Source: Streptomyces viridosporus
GTDB lineage: Bacteria; Actinomycetota; Actinomycetes; Streptomycetales; Streptomycetaceae
Length of the DNA: 36,927 nucleotides
Direction: 5' to 3'
Assembly: GCF_002078235.1 (NCBI RefSeq)
Contig: NZ_MSGP01000175.1
Span: 1 to 36,927 of the forward strand
Made by a program: the position numbers and the translations under genes
The notes under the pieces: model-generated
What the model saw: the letters and a program-made list of their open reading frames with translations, nothing else
Database searches by the model: none
What the model was told of the DNA's origin: nothing
Shown: piece after piece, positions 1 to 11,410 of the stretch
Layout: each line of letters opens with the position of its first letter
Position numbering within the stretch: the stretch's first letter is position 1

Positions 1-3000
1 CGGCGGCAGCGCTGCCGCCGAGGGTGCCAGCTCGTCGCCGGCCTGCTCGGCGGCGGGCCGTTCGACTCCGGCAGCGGCGAGCACGGCGGCGGTCGCCTTG
101 ATCACCACGACCTGCCGATCGGTACGGCCCAGCATGTCGTGCACGGCCGCCATGCCCTCGGCCGGGGTGATGGAGTGGATCCCGGTCCGGGCCAGGCGCT
201 CGCGGTGCCGGTCGTCGGCGACGATGCCGACGGTGCCCCAGTAACCCCAGTTGATGACGGCCGAGCGGGCGGCCAGCACGTCGTCGAGGTGGTGTGCGAA
301 CGCGTCCTCGAACGTCGATCCGGCGGCGTAGTTGGCCTGCCCGGCGCTGCCCGACAGGGCCACCGCCGAGGAGAAGAACAGGACGAAGTCGAGCCCGTCG
401 GCGGCGCCCAGGGCGCGGTGCAGGGCCACCGATGTACGGGTCTTGGCGTCGAGAACGGCCCGGAAGGTGTCCTCGGTCATCGTGGCGACGGTCTGGTCGC
501 GCAGCACGATCGTGGCATGCACGACCCCGTGCAGCGCGCCGTGCTCGGCCCGGACCGCCGCGACCACCTCGCCCAGCGCCGCCGGGTCGGTGGCGTCGGC
601 CCGCCGGTACGAGACGAGCTCGCCGGCCGGGTCGAGGCGGCGCAGCCGGTCGCGGCGGTCGGCGTCGAGTCCACTGCGCCCCACCAGCACGACCTTGGCC
701 CGGTAGCCGCGCACCAGCCACTCGGTGAGCTCTAGGCCGAGTCCTCCGGCACCGCCGAGGATCAGGTAGACCCCGCCGTGGCGTATTGCCTCGCGCGTCG
801 TCGTGGGGGCGGCGGGGACCAGGCTCCGCCGGTGCACGACACCGGCGCGCAGGGCGTACGGGCCGCCGGCCGGCACGTCGAGGACATCCGGGGAGATCGG
901 GTCGGCCGAGGAGCGGTCGACCACGGTCACCCGCCAGCGCGGATGCTCCTGGGCCAGGGACAGGGCCAGCCCGTGCAGGCTCGCCGCGTACGGGTTGCGG
1001 ACCGGTTCGGTGCCGGTGCTCAGCGCGTCCTCGGTGACCACCGTCAGCCGTACCGGTGCGCCGGACCGTTGCAGCGCCTTGGCGACGCGGAAGAGGGCCA
1101 GGACGCCGCGCTCCTGCGCGAGGTCGAGGGCGGCGAGGTCGTCGGTGCGCCCTTGCGCCGGGCCGGAGAGCACGATCACGTGGCCGGGACGCCCGGCCGG
1201 TGCGACGAAGTGCTCGGGCTCGATCTCGGTGACGGAACCGCCGAGCCGGGTGGCGAGGGCGGCGGCGAGGGGCGCGGCGGAGGACGGGCGGATCAGCCAG
1301 GTGTCCGAGCCGGGCGCGGTCAACGGCGCGGTGAACGGCGCGGTGAACGGCTCGGCCGGCGCCGGGGACCAGCGGGGCAGGTACATCAGGTCATCTACCG
1401 GTCGCTCGGTCATGGCGGGGCCGGCGGTCACGGCAGGCCCGGTGGTCACGCTGGGCCCGGTGGTCACGCTGGTCCCGGCGTCGGACGTCCGCGGTGCGGG
1501 AGCCGGGCGCAGGGACAGGTCGCGCAGTCGGACGTGAACGTTGCCGGCCGGGTCGGTCAGGGTCAGGTCGTACCGGTCCGGGCCGACGGCACGCACATGG
1601 GCGTACACCTGCTCGGGCAGCGGCCCGAACACCTCGGCGGCGGCGAGCGCGAAGGGCACCATCGGCGGGCCGTCGGCGCGGTCGCGCAGCACCGCGAAGG
1701 TGTGCAGGGCACCGTCGATCAGCGCGGGTGGCAGGGCGCAGTCGGCGAACCGGGCGGCTTCGGCGGGCACGCGCAGACGCGCCAGCGCCTCGCCGTCGCC
1801 GGCGGCGATCCACTCGATGGCACGCAGCGCCGGGCCGTAGACCAGGCCGGCTCCGGCCAGGTCGGCGTAGAGGTCCGCGCCGTCGTGCCGGTGCGGCAGG
1901 GCGGCCCGGAGCAGCTCGACCGGTACGGGCTCCGGCACGTCGTCGGCCAACGCCTCGACAACGCCCTCGGCCAGCCGGTCGCCGGTGTCGCCGAGCAGCG
2001 TGAAGGCCAGGCCGGCGCCGTCGCGGCGCAGCCGGGTGCGGGCGGAGGCCGCGGCCTCGATGACCACGAGCGGACGCAGCCACCGGACGTCGCGCAGCCG
2101 GACCGGCACCGAGTACCCGGCGTGCGCGGCGGCGGCCCGGGCCATCTCCAGGACCGCCGCGGCGGGAAGCAGGCGCAGTTCGCCGACGCGGTGCCCGTCG
2201 ATCAGCGGGTGCGCGGGGGCGAAGGCGGTGCGGTAGGTCAGGCCGTCCACACTGTCGGCCGGCTCGATCTCGTCCAGCAGCGGATGTGTGGCCGGGCCGG
2301 CCGGCGACGGCGCCCACATCTGCTCGGTGAGCCAGCAGCGCAGCTCCTCGAACGGGTAGCCAGGCAACGGCAGCCGCCGTCCGGTGCCGGGCCAGGCGAC
2401 GGTCGCGCCGGAGGTCCAGGCGGCAGCCAGGCCAGCCGGGTCCGTGGCGGCCGGCGCGGCGGCGCGGGAGGCGGCACGGCCGCGGACGCTGTCCGTCCAC
2501 ACGCCGGTTCCGGTGCCCGCGCGCAGCCGACCGGCCAGCTCGTCCGCCGTGGAGGCGAGCACCACCATGCGGTCGGCCCAGGCCTCGCGGCCGTGCTGCA
2601 GCGTGTACGCCACGTCGGCGAGCCGGTCGGCGAGGCCGTTCTCCACCGCGTCGGCCAGCCGCTCGGCCAGCGCGCGCAGGCTCTCCGGGGTGCGGGCGGA
2701 GAGCGGGAAGAGCCAGGGGCCCGGTGCGGCGGCCGGCGCCGACCCGGGAACGTACTCCTCGACGACCAGGTGGGCATTGGCTCCGCCCGCGCCGAACGAA
2801 CTGATCCCGGCGCGGCGCGGCAGGCCGTCCCGGCGCGGCCACGGGGCCACCTCGGTCTGCACCCGCAGCGGCGTGGAGTCGAAGTCGATGTTCGGGTTGA
2901 CCGGGTCGGCGTGCAGCGACGGCACCAGTTCCCCGTGCCGCATCTGCAGGAGCACCTTGCAGAGCCCGGCCATGCCGGAGGCCGATTCAAGGTGGCCGAT

Positions 3001-6000
3001 GTTGGACTTCACCGAGCCGATCGGCAGGCTGCCCCGGGGCAGGCCGGAGGCGCCCAGCGCGCGGGCCAGGGCCCGGATCTCCACCGGGTCGCCCAGTGCG
3101 GTGCCGGTGCCGTGCGCCTCAAGGTAGCCGAGTGTGGCGGCGGCGGACCCGGCCTCGGCCAGTGCCCGCTCGACGAGGTCGCTCTGGGCTACCGGGTTGG
3201 GCACGGTGAAGCCGTTGGTCTTGCCGCCGTGGTTGACGGAGCTGCCCAGGATGACGCCGTGGATGTGGTCGCCGTCGCGGACGGCGGCCGACAGGGGCTT
3301 GAGCAGCACCGCGCCGACGCCCTCGCCGGGCACGTAGCCGTCGCCGTCCGCGCCGAAGCTGCGGCAACGGCCGTCGCTGGAGGTGAAGCTGCCCTGGCCG
3401 AGGAACCGGTACTTGTACGGGTGAACGTGAAGGTTGACACCCCCGGCGAGGGCCATTTCGGCCTCGCCGGAACGCAGGTCGCGCACGGCGAGGTGGATGG
3501 CCGTCAACGACGAGGAGCACATGGTGTCCACACCCAGGCTGGGGCCGGTCACGCCCAGGGTGTACGAGACCCGGTTGGCGATGGACGCGTGCGACGACGC
3601 GCCGATACGGCCGTCGGCGGCCTCGTGGAGCTGGTAGAGGCCGTACATGGCGCCGGCGTACACACCGACGCGGCGGGCGCGCAGGTCGGTCCGGGTGAGG
3701 CCGGCGTCCTCCATGGCGTGCCAGGCGGTCTGCAGGAACAGTCGCTCCTGCGGGTCGATGATCTCCGCCTCTCGCGGGGAGATGCCGAAGAAGAGCGGGT
3801 CGAACCGGTCGATGCCGCGCAGAAAGCTGCCCCACCGGCTGTACTCGGCGGCGCGGTCCGCCGGGGTGGCCTCGTCGTAGTCGCGCCAGTCCCAGCGGTC
3901 CGCCGGAATCTCGGTGATCAGGTCACGGCCAGCTCGCAGGTTCGCCCAGAACTCGTCGAGGGTGTCGGACCCGGCGAACCGGGCCGCGACGCCGATGATC
4001 GCGATGGGCTCCGGGGCGTCCGCGGAGGGCGGCGTGGGACGGTCGCCGCTCGGGGCGGCTTCCGGTACCGCTGCCACGACCGGCGCCGACGCCGGTGCCG
4101 ACGTCGGCGCCGGTGTGAGTTCGGCGAGGCGGCCGCCGTGCTGCTCGGCGAACCAGCCGGCGAGCCCCCGCAGTTCCTGGTATTCGAAAAAGAGGGTCTT
4201 CGGCAGTGATCCGAAGTGGTCCTCCAGCCGCCGGGTCAGATCCATGATCAACAGCGAGTCGATGCCGTACTGCTCGAACGCGGTGTCCGCGTCGATGTCC
4301 TCCGGCGGGTATTCGAGGACCTCGGCCAGCACGCCGCGCAGAAAGTCCTCGGCGGCCGCGAGGGGCGAGCCGGTGGCGGTCGCCGGTTCCGGCGCCGGAA
4401 CCGGCGCCGAAGCCGCCGGCGCGTCGAGCAGGCCGCGGATGCGGTCCAGCTCGCCGTGCGCCACGAGCACGTGATCGCCGCCGTGGCCCAGCGCCCGGTC
4501 CCAAGCGCGCAGGGCGTCCGCGGTCGGCAGCGGCCGGAGCCCGGCGCGGCGGGCGATGCGGGCCTGTGTGGTGTCGTCGGCGTCCATCCGGATGCCGCCG
4601 TCGGCCCACAGCGACCACAGCACGCTGAGGCTGCGGCCGGGCCGGTCGCTTCCGCGACGCCAGGCCGCGAACGCATCGAGGAAACGGTTCGCGTACGCGT
4701 AGTCGGCCTGGCCCGGGCTGCCCGCGCCGGACATGGAGGAGAAGCAGACGAAGAAGTCGAGCGGGTCCGCAGCCGTGGCCCGGTCCAGTGCGAGAGTGCC
4801 GTCGACCTTCGGCCCCAGCACAGCGGCGATGTCCTCGTCGGTCTTGCGCAGCAGGAACGAGTCACGGGTGACCCCGGCCAGGTGCAGCACCCCGCGCAAC
4901 GGGCCGAACATCTGGTGGATGCGCTCGACCAGCCGCTCGGCCGCGCCCGGTACGCCCAGGTCGCAGGGCAGGTAGTGGACATCGAGCCCGGCGGCGCGCA
5001 GGGCGGTCAGGTCGGCGTCGGCGGACCGGCCGGTGAGCACGTAACGGGCCGACGGACCCAGGTGGCTGACGAGGTGCCGGCCGAGCGCGCCGGCGCCGCC
5101 GGTGACCAGCACCGTCCCGGCAGGCGTCAGCGGCGCCGGTACGGGGGCGGGGACGATCGGCTCCCATCGGACCACCTGCCGGCCTGCGGCGGTGTACCGG
5201 ACCCGGAACTCGTGGTCCGCCGCGGCCTCGGCGTCCGCGACCGCCCGCAGGTCGGCGCCATCGGTCGTGATCACCGCGGCGCGGAAGTCCGGGTGCTCGT
5301 TGGCGATACTGCGCGCCATGCCGTCCAGAGCCAGCAGGCGGGCGTCGGTGGCCGCACCGGACGGGCGGAACACGTGCAGCACCCGGATGGGCTGCCGGTT
5401 CGGCTGCGCGGCCCAGGTCCGGAAGAGCCGGACCAGGCCGGGCAGCGGGTCGTCGTCGCCGAGGCGGACCACCACGAGCGGGCCGGAGTTCGGTAAGGGG
5501 CCGTCCTCACCGGTCCCCAGGATCACCGTGCGGCCGGCAGCGGGGGCGCCGCGGCGAGCGGGGGCGTCCTGCCAGCGCTGCGCCAGCAGGTGGGTGTCCA
5601 CCGCGTCGGCCGAGTCCTTGACGGCGCGGGTGACCACACCGTGCAGCCGGACGGCGATGCGGCCATCGGCGTCGGCGAGTGCGATGTCGTGGCCGGTCGC
5701 GGTGGCGACGGCATGGGCGTACCCGTGTTCCGGTAGCGGCCCGAGGATCTCCACCCGGTCGATGGAGAAGGGCAGTTCGCGGGGCCGGGGCGCGGACGGG
5801 TTGGCGGCGGTCCAGAGCGCCGCCTGCAGCATGGCGTCCAGCAGGGACGGGTGCAGGGTGAAGTCGTCGAACGGCAGGTCCGCGGCGTCGGGAACGGCGA
5901 CCTCGGCCAGCGCCTCGCCCTGGACGGAACGCATGGACCGCAGCCCGCGCAGGCTCGGCCCGTACCCGCCGCCGAGCGCGGCGAAGACCGCATAGCAGTC

Positions 6001-6816
6001 GTCGGCCGAGGTGGCCCGTGGCAGGCGGGCGCGTATCGCGGCCAGGTCGAGGGGCGGGGCCGGCGCGGTGGCGCCGAACCGCAGGGTTCCGGTCGAGCAC
6101 AGCTCGCCGTCCGGGGTGTCGCCGACGCGCCGCAGCTCGTAGGCGACACCGTCGGCGGCCGGCGCGAACCGCAGCCGTACCCGGACCGGTTCGCCGGTGA
6201 ACAGGACGGGCCGGGCCCAGAGGACATTCTCGACGCCGGTGGCGCGCCCGTGCCCGGCGCGGGCGGCGGCGTCGACGGCGAACTCCAGGGCCGCGACGGC
6301 GGGCAGGATGCGCACCTGCCCCAGCGCGTGGTCACGCAGGAAGAACTCGTCGCCGGTGAGCAGCCGCTCGGCCGGATCGGCGGTGAGGGCGGCCGGCGGT
6401 TTGATCCAGTACCGGCGGGTCACCGGCGGCGGCTGCGGCAGTGACAGCCGGGCCGGGCGCGGACCCGCCTGCTCCGGCCAGAGGACCGGGGTACCCGCGA
6501 CCCAGAGCCGGGCGGCCTCGTGGAGATCCGAGGCCTGGACGGGCTCGCCGGTGGCCGGCACGGCGGTGCCGGTGACCACCCCGGTGCCGTCGCGCAGCCG
6601 CTCGGTTAGCTCGGCGACGCTGGTCACGACCACGGCGAGGCGTTCGTCCAGTTCCTCGCGGCCGGTGCGTAGGGTGCTCTCGATCCGGTCGAGGACCGCC
6701 TCCGGGTGCTCCTGCAGCCAGGTGACCAGCTCGGCCCGGTACCGGTCGAGCTGGTCGCGGCCGCCGGCCGACAGGACGATCAGCCGGGCGGCACGGTCCT
6801 CGGTGCTGTTACCCAT
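1..6816 (-). CDS. trans-AT PKS, PKS-C: DH-KR-ACP-KS-DH-KR (3' end outside window)
   Basis: The frame is open from ATG 6816 to the left edge, at least 2272 codons. The ATG overlaps the stop of the NRPS-PKS gene (ATGA), with GGAGAAG upstream. Residues 1-130 are the linker that normally follows a KS, so this protein completes the split module begun by the KS ending the previous protein. Order: DH about 135-425 (H163 in HALGQVRILP, D327 in HPSLLDAMLQ); KR about 430-790 (Y706 in ADYAYAN); ACP about 815-890 (Ser854 in YGIDSLL); KS about 935-1355 (C1100 in DTMCSSSLTAI, HGTGT, NIGH); DH about 1515-1790 (H1542, D1701 in IDGALH); KR about 1800-2240 (Y2163 in ANYAAGST). There is no AT, so extender units must be loaded in trans. 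Expected chemistry is two extensions, each reduced and dehydrated to an enoyl. A rare TTA codon is at Leu441. The matching ACP of the second module must lie further left. Confidence 0.93.
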   Translation of the reverse strand, partial: MGNSTEDRAARLIVLSAGGRDQLDRYRAELVTWLQEHPEAVLDRIESTLRTGREELDERLAVVVTSVAELTERLRDGTGVVTGTAVPATGEPVQASDLHEAARLWVAGTPVLWPEQAGPRPARLSLPQPPPVTRRYWIKPPAALTADPAERLLTGDEFFLRDHALGQVRILPAVAALEFAVDAAARAGHGRATGVENVLWARPVLFTGEPVRVRLRFAPAADGVAYELRRVGDTPDGELCSTGTLRFGATAPAPPLDLAAIRARLPRATSADDCYAVFAALGGGYGPSLRGLRSMRSVQGEALAEVAVPDAADLPFDDFTLHPSLLDAMLQAALWTAANPSAPRPRELPFSIDRVEILGPLPEHGYAHAVATATGHDIALADADGRIAVRLHGVVTRAVKDSADAVDTHLLAQRWQDAPARRGAPAAGRTVILGTGEDGPLPNSGPLVVVRLGDDDPLPGLVRLFRTWAAQPNRQPIRVLHVFRPSGAATDARLLALDGMARSIANEHPDFRAAVITTDGADLRAVADAEAAADHEFRVRYTAAGRQVVRWEPIVPAPVPAPLTPAGTVLVTGGAGALGRHLVSHLGPSARYVLTGRSADADLTALRAAGLDVHYLPCDLGVPGAAERLVERIHQMFGPLRGVLHLAGVTRDSFLLRKTDEDIAAVLGPKVDGTLALDRATAADPLDFFVCFSSMSGAGSPGQADYAYANRFLDAFAAWRRGSDRPGRSLSVLWSLWADGGIRMDADDTTQARIARRAGLRPLPTADALRAWDRALGHGGDHVLVAHGELDRIRGLLDAPAASAPVPAPEPATATGSPLAAAEDFLRGVLAEVLEYPPEDIDADTAFEQYGIDSLLIMDLTRRLEDHFGSLPKTLFFEYQELRGLAGWFAEQHGGRLAELTPAPTSAPASAPVVAAVPEAAPSGDRPTPPSADAPEPIAIIGVAARFAGSDTLDEFWANLRAGRDLITEIPADRWDWRDYDEATPADRAAEYSRWGSFLRGIDRFDPLFFGISPREAEIIDPQERLFLQTAWHAMEDAGLTRTDLRARRVGVYAGAMYGLYQLHEAADGRIGASSHASIANRVSYTLGVTGPSLGVDTMCSSSLTAIHLAVRDLRSGEAEMALAGGVNLHVHPYKYRFLGQGSFTSSDGRCRSFGADGDGYVPGEGVGAVLLKPLSAAVRDGDHIHGVILGSSVNHGGKTNGFTVPNPVAQSDLVERALAEAGSAAATLGYLEAHGTGTALGDPVEIRALARALGASGLPRGSLPIGSVKSNIGHLESASGMAGLCKVLLQMRHGELVPSLHADPVNPNIDFDSTPLRVQTEVAPWPRRDGLPRRAGISSFGAGGANAHLVVEEYVPGSAPAAAPGPWLFPLSARTPESLRALAERLADAVENGLADRLADVAYTLQHGREAWADRMVVLASTADELAGRLRAGTGTGVWTDSVRGRAASRAAAPAATDPAGLAAAWTSGATVAWPGTGRRLPLPGYPFEELRCWLTEQMWAPSPAGPATHPLLDEIEPADSVDGLTYRTAFAPAHPLIDGHRVGELRLLPAAAVLEMARAAAAHAGYSVPVRLRDVRWLRPLVVIEAAASARTRLRRDGAGLAFTLLGDTGDRLAEGVVEALADDVPEPVPVELLRAALPHRHDGADLYADLAGAGLVYGPALRAIEWIAAGDGEALARLRVPAEAARFADCALPPALIDGALHTFAVLRDRADGPPMVPFALAAAEVFGPLPEQVYAHVRAVGPDRYDLTLTDPAGNVHVRLRDLSLRPAPAPRTSDAGTSVTTGPSVTTGPAVTAGPAMTERPVDDLMYLPRWSPAPAEPFTAPFTAPLTAPGSDTWLIRPSSAAPLAAALATRLGGSVTEIEPEHFVAPAGRPGHVIVLSGPAQGRTDDLAALDLAQERGVLALFRVAKALQRSGAPVRLTVVTEDALSTGTEPVRNPYAASLHGLALSLAQEHPRWRVTVVDRSSADPISPDVLDVPAGGPYALRAGVVHRRSLVPAAPTTTREAIRHGGVYLILGGAGGLGLELTEWLVRGYRAKVVLVGRSGLDADRRDRLRRLDPAGELVSYRRADATDPAALGEVVAAVRAEHGALHGVVHATIVLRDQTVATMTEDTFRAVLDAKTRTSVALHRALGAADGLDFVLFFSSAVALSGSAGQANYAAGSTFEDAFAHHLDDVLAARSAVINWGYWGTVGIVADDRHRERLARTGIHSITPAEGMAAVHDMLGRTDRQVVVIKATAAVLAAAGVERPAAEQAGDELAPSAAALPP
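1313..1348. repeat. 12-bp tandem repeat x3 in a PKS-C linker
   Basis: Three copies of GGCGCGGTgAAC (first copy has c for g) encode repeated TAPF/TAPL in the flexible segment before the last KR. The unit is in frame. Confidence 0.85.
1423..1476. repeat. 18-bp tandem repeat x3 in a PKS-C linker
   Basis: Three near-identical 18-bp units (1423-1440, 1441-1458, 1459-1476) encode TTGPSV-type hexapeptides in the linker between the second DH and the last KR. Confidence 0.85.
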
Positions 6817-9800
6817 CAGTGCTTCTCCGCTTCCGCCACGACGACGTGTACGTTGCTGCCACCCATGCCGAAGGAGCTGACGCCGGCGCGTGCCGGCACG
6901 CCGTCCGGCGGCTCCCAGGGCTGCGTCTCGGCTTGGAGCCGGAACGGGCTGCCGGCCAGGTCGATCATCGGGTTGGGGGTGCCCAGGTCGGCCAGGCCGG
7001 GCATCAGGCGGTGCCGCATGCTCAGCAGCACCTTCACCACTCCGGCGACGCCGGCGGCGGCCTCCAGATGGCCGATGTTGGACTTGACCGAGCCGAGCCC
7101 GGTGCGCCCCTCCACGACCGGCCGCCCCCAGTCGCGGTAGAGCTGCCCGAACGCCTCCCGCAGCGCGTCCACCTCGATCGGGTCGCCGAGTGGTGTCCCG
7201 GTGCCGTGCGCCTCGATGTAGCCGATGGTGTCGGGCGGCACCGCCGCCGCCCGGTGCGCCGCGAGCAGGACGTCGCGCTGAGCCTGCGGGTTGGGCACGG
7301 TCAGCGAGTGGGTGTGGCCGCCGTGGTTCTCGGCCGAACCGATCAGGACGCCGTGCACCGGGTCCCCGTCGGCGACCGCGCGCTCCAGCAGTTTGAGCGC
7401 CAGCAGGACCACGCCCTCGCCCCGGCCGTAGCCGTCGGCGCGCTCGTCGAAGGTCTTGCACCGCCCGTCAGCACTGAGCATTCCGGCGCGGCGCAGGCCG
7501 GTGAAGCCGTGCGGGGACAGCAGCAGGTTCGCGCCGCCGGCCAGGGCGAGTTCGCAGTCGCCGAGGTGCAGAGCACGGGCCGCGCGGTGGATCGCCACCA
7601 GGGAGCTGGAGCAGGCGGTGTCGTAGACCGCGCTGGGGCCGTGCAGGTCATACACGTAGGAGATGCGGTTGGCCGCGATCGAGGCGACGTTGCCGATCAG
7701 GAAGTGATCGCCCATCTCCGGCGAGCCCGGGCCCAGCAGGCTCAGATAGTCGGCGCCGCTGAGACCGACGAACACCCCGGTACGACTGCCGGCCAGTGCC
7801 GCGGGCACGAGTCCGGCGTCGAGCAGGGCCTCGTCCGCGGCGTGCAGAAGGAGTCGGTGCTGCGGATCCATCTGGGCCGCCTCGCGCGGCGAGATCCGGA
7901 ACCGCCCCGCGTCGAAGGCGTCGACGTCGCGCACGAACGAGCCGCGAAAGCGTTCCGGGAACACCCGGGCGGAGAAGCCGCGCTCCAGCGGGTACGGCGC
8001 GGTGAGGTCGCGGCCCTCGGCGAGGTGGGTCCAGAACTCGTGCAGCGACCCGGAGGCCGGCAGCCGGCCGCCGACGCCGATGATCGCCACGGGCGGGTAG
8101 CCGAGGGCCTCAGGAGGTACCGCGGGCCCAGAGGCCGGGACGGTGGCCGCCGCCCGGGCCGACTCGAACTCGGCTTCGGTCTCGGTGAAGGCGTCCGGGC
8201 GGTCCGCGCCGAGGTGCGCCGCGAGCGAGCTGAGCGCGGGGTGCGCGTAGAAGAGCGTGGGGCTGACCGGTACGCCGAAGCGGGTGCGGACCGCCATCGC
8301 GAGCCGGGTGAAACCGACCGAGTCGAAGCCCGCCTCGCCGAGTGGCCGGTCCACCGGGATGTCCTGCGGCGCCACCCCGGCGACACCCGCGGTCAGCTCC
8401 CGCAGGGTGGCCAGCAACCGGCCGCTGTCGTTCGGCCGGGACTCCCGCGGTCTCTCGGCGTGGCCGAACTCGCGGATCAGTTCGTCCAGGGAGCCGGTGG
8501 CGAGCCGGACCGCGTCGATCTTGGCGTTCGGGGTCATCGGCAGGCCGGTCATCGGCACGGTCCGGGACGGGATCATGTACGCCGGAAGCCACTCCTCGAT
8601 CCGCCCGGCGATCGTCGCGGCTTCTGCGGGCTCGGCGACGACGAAGGCGACCAGGCGTGGATGCCCGGGCCGCTCTTCACGCAGGACCACCCGCGCCTCG
8701 CCGGTCACACCGGTACGCCGGATCGCCGCCTCGATCTCGCCGAGCTCGATCCGGTGCCCGCGCAGCTTGATCTGCCGGTCGGCGCGACCGAGCAGCAGCA
8801 GCTCGCCGGTCTCGGTCCACCGGGCCAGATCTCCGGTGCGGTAGCGCCGCTGCCCGTCCTGCTCGACGAAACGCTCGGCGTTCAGTTCGGGGCGGCCGCG
8901 GTAGCCGCGGGCGACACCGTCACCGCCGATCAGCAGTTCCCCGGTGGCGCCGAACGGGACCGGGCCACCGTCCGGCCCGGCGAGATGGAACGTCGTGTTC
9001 GCGATCGGCGTGCCGACCGTGATCGGCCGGTCGCGGCGTACCCGCAGCGCCGAGGACCAGATCGTGGTCTCGGTCGGGCCGTACATGTTCCACAGCTCGC
9101 CGGAGCGGTCGAGCAGGTCGGCCGCCAGCTCGGCGCTCAGCGCCTCCCCGCCGCAGAGCAGCCGGGGTACCCGCCCGCTCCAGCCGGCGGCGAGCAGCAT
9201 CTGCCAGGTGGCCGGTGTGGCCTGCACGATGGTCGCGCCGCTGCTGTCGAGCAGGCCGGCCAGCGCGAAGCCGTCCCGGGTGACCTCGGTCGGCGCGATG
9301 TGGACGGTCGCGCCCTGGGTGAGCGGCAGCAGCAGTTCGAGGCCGGCGATGTCGAACCCGGCCGTGGTGACGGCCAGCAGCACGTCGTCGTCGGCGCACC
9401 CGGGCCGGTCCGCCATCGAGGTGAGGAAGTTCACCAGGTTGCCGTGGGTGACCTCGACGCCCTTGGGCCGGCCGGTGGATCCGGAGGTGTAGAGCACGTA
9501 CGCGAGATCGTCGTCGTGGCAGGCGACCGGCGTGCCCGGGACGGCGTCGCCCGGGTCACCGAGCGGGATGCGGGCGCCAGGTGTCCCGGCCGGCAGGCGG
9601 TCGGCGTACGCCGGGTCGACGAGGACCGCGGCGAGACCGGCGTCGGTGCAGATGTGCGCGAGGCGGGCGGCCGGGAAGTCCGGGTCGAGCGGCGCGTAGG
9701 CCGCGCCGGCGGTGTGCGCCGCCAGCATCGCCACGATCATGGCGGCTCGCCGGCCGGACAGCACACCGACCAGGTCGCCGCGGCCCACGCCGGATTCGCC

Positions 9801-11410
9801 GAGGGTTCGCGCCAGTGCGTGCACCCGCCGGGCCAGTTCGCCGTAGCTGATGGCACCGTCGGCGTCCACCACCGCGACGCGCTCCGGGGCCGACGCCGCG
9901 CGGGCCAGCACCAGGCCGGCCGCGGTCACGTCGCGCGGCCGGGCGGCACGGGTGTCGTTGGCCCGGTCGACGAGGGCGCGTTCCGCCGCAGTGGTGAGAG
10001 GCAGATCGCCGATCAGCTGCCGCGGATCGGCGGCCACGGTTTCCAGCAGCAGCCGGTAGTGCTCGGCCAGGCGTTCGGCCGTGGCCGGGTCGAACAGCTC
10101 ACGGTCGTACTTGATGTGGACCAACGCCTCCGACCCGCGCACCACCACCTCGACGACCAGCGGGTTCTCACCCTCCTGGGTCAGCTCGAGGGCGTCGTGG
10201 AAGACGGTCTGCCCGGCGGCCATGTCCTGGTCGCCGCCGACGCCCTGTTGCAGGTAGAAGCCGATGTCGAAGGAGACCGCGGTGCCGCCGGCGCGGCGCA
10301 GGTCACCGACCACGGCGGCGAACGGGTAGGAGCTGTGCTCCTCGGCCTGCGCCATGTGGTCGTGCACGGCGGTCATCAGCTCGGCGAGGCTGCGCTGCGG
10401 GTCGCAGTCGACCCGTACCACCACCGGATTGATCAGGTACCCCACGGTGCGGTCGAACCGCTCGGAGATCCGGCCGTCGGTCGGCACCATGACGCTGATG
10501 TCGCGGTGACCGGAGTGCCGGTGCAGCAGTGCGGCGAAGGCACCCAGCAGCACGCTGAACGGGGTCAGCCCGGCCGCGCCGGCGACCTGGCGGACGGACG
10601 CCCAGGTCGCCTCCGGCAGCCGGAACTGCACCATCGCGCCGGTGTCGGCGGTGGGCGGCTCGACCCGGTGCCGATCGGTGATCGCGTCGAGGACCGGACC
10701 GCTGGAGGCACCGGCCAGCCGGTCGAGCCACCAGCGGCGGTGTGTCTCGGCCTCCGGCCCGTCGAGCAGTTCCCGCTGGCGACGGACGAACTCGTGGTAC
10801 GGGGTGGCCGGCTCGACCGGCGGCAGAACGCCTCGACCGGCCAGCGCGTCGTGGCAGGCCACGATGTCGCGCAGCAGCAGGTGGCTGGAGATCCCGTCGG
10901 TGATCATGTGGTGGAACACCAGGAGCAGCAGTGTCCGGCCGCCGGGCGCCGCGATCAGCCACATCCGGTGCAGGGGATCGTGCTCCAGGTCGAACGGGGT
11001 GTGCACCAGGCGCCGGACGCGCGCGGCGAACTCCCCGTCGGTGACGTGCCGGAGGTCGAGCCGGACCACCTCGGCGGGGCGTTCGGTGATCTCCTGCACC
11101 GGCGTGGTCCCGTCCAGTCGGACGGCGATCCGCAGCCCCGGCTGCCGCTCCACGACGGCGATCAGGGCCCGGGTGAGCACGTCCGGGTCGATCCCGTCGC
11201 CCAGCCACAGCCCCAGCGGCAGGTTGTAGGAGGTGGTGCCGGGCCGACTCGCGTGGATCGCCCAGAGCGCCGCTTGGCCGCGGCTGAGCGGGTACGGCCC
11301 CGGCTCCGGCACCGGCGCCGGATCGGTCAGGCCGCGCAGCAGCGACTCGGCGATCTCGTCCGGCAACTCACCGGAGGCGACCGCGGCGAGGACGTCGCGC
11401 AGTGCCGGGC

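Noticed and set aside
778-4209. 1143-codon open frame on the plus strand
   Set aside because: It is antisense to PKS-C. Its Gly/Arg/Val-rich translation has no family motif and is a by-product of GC-rich third positions.
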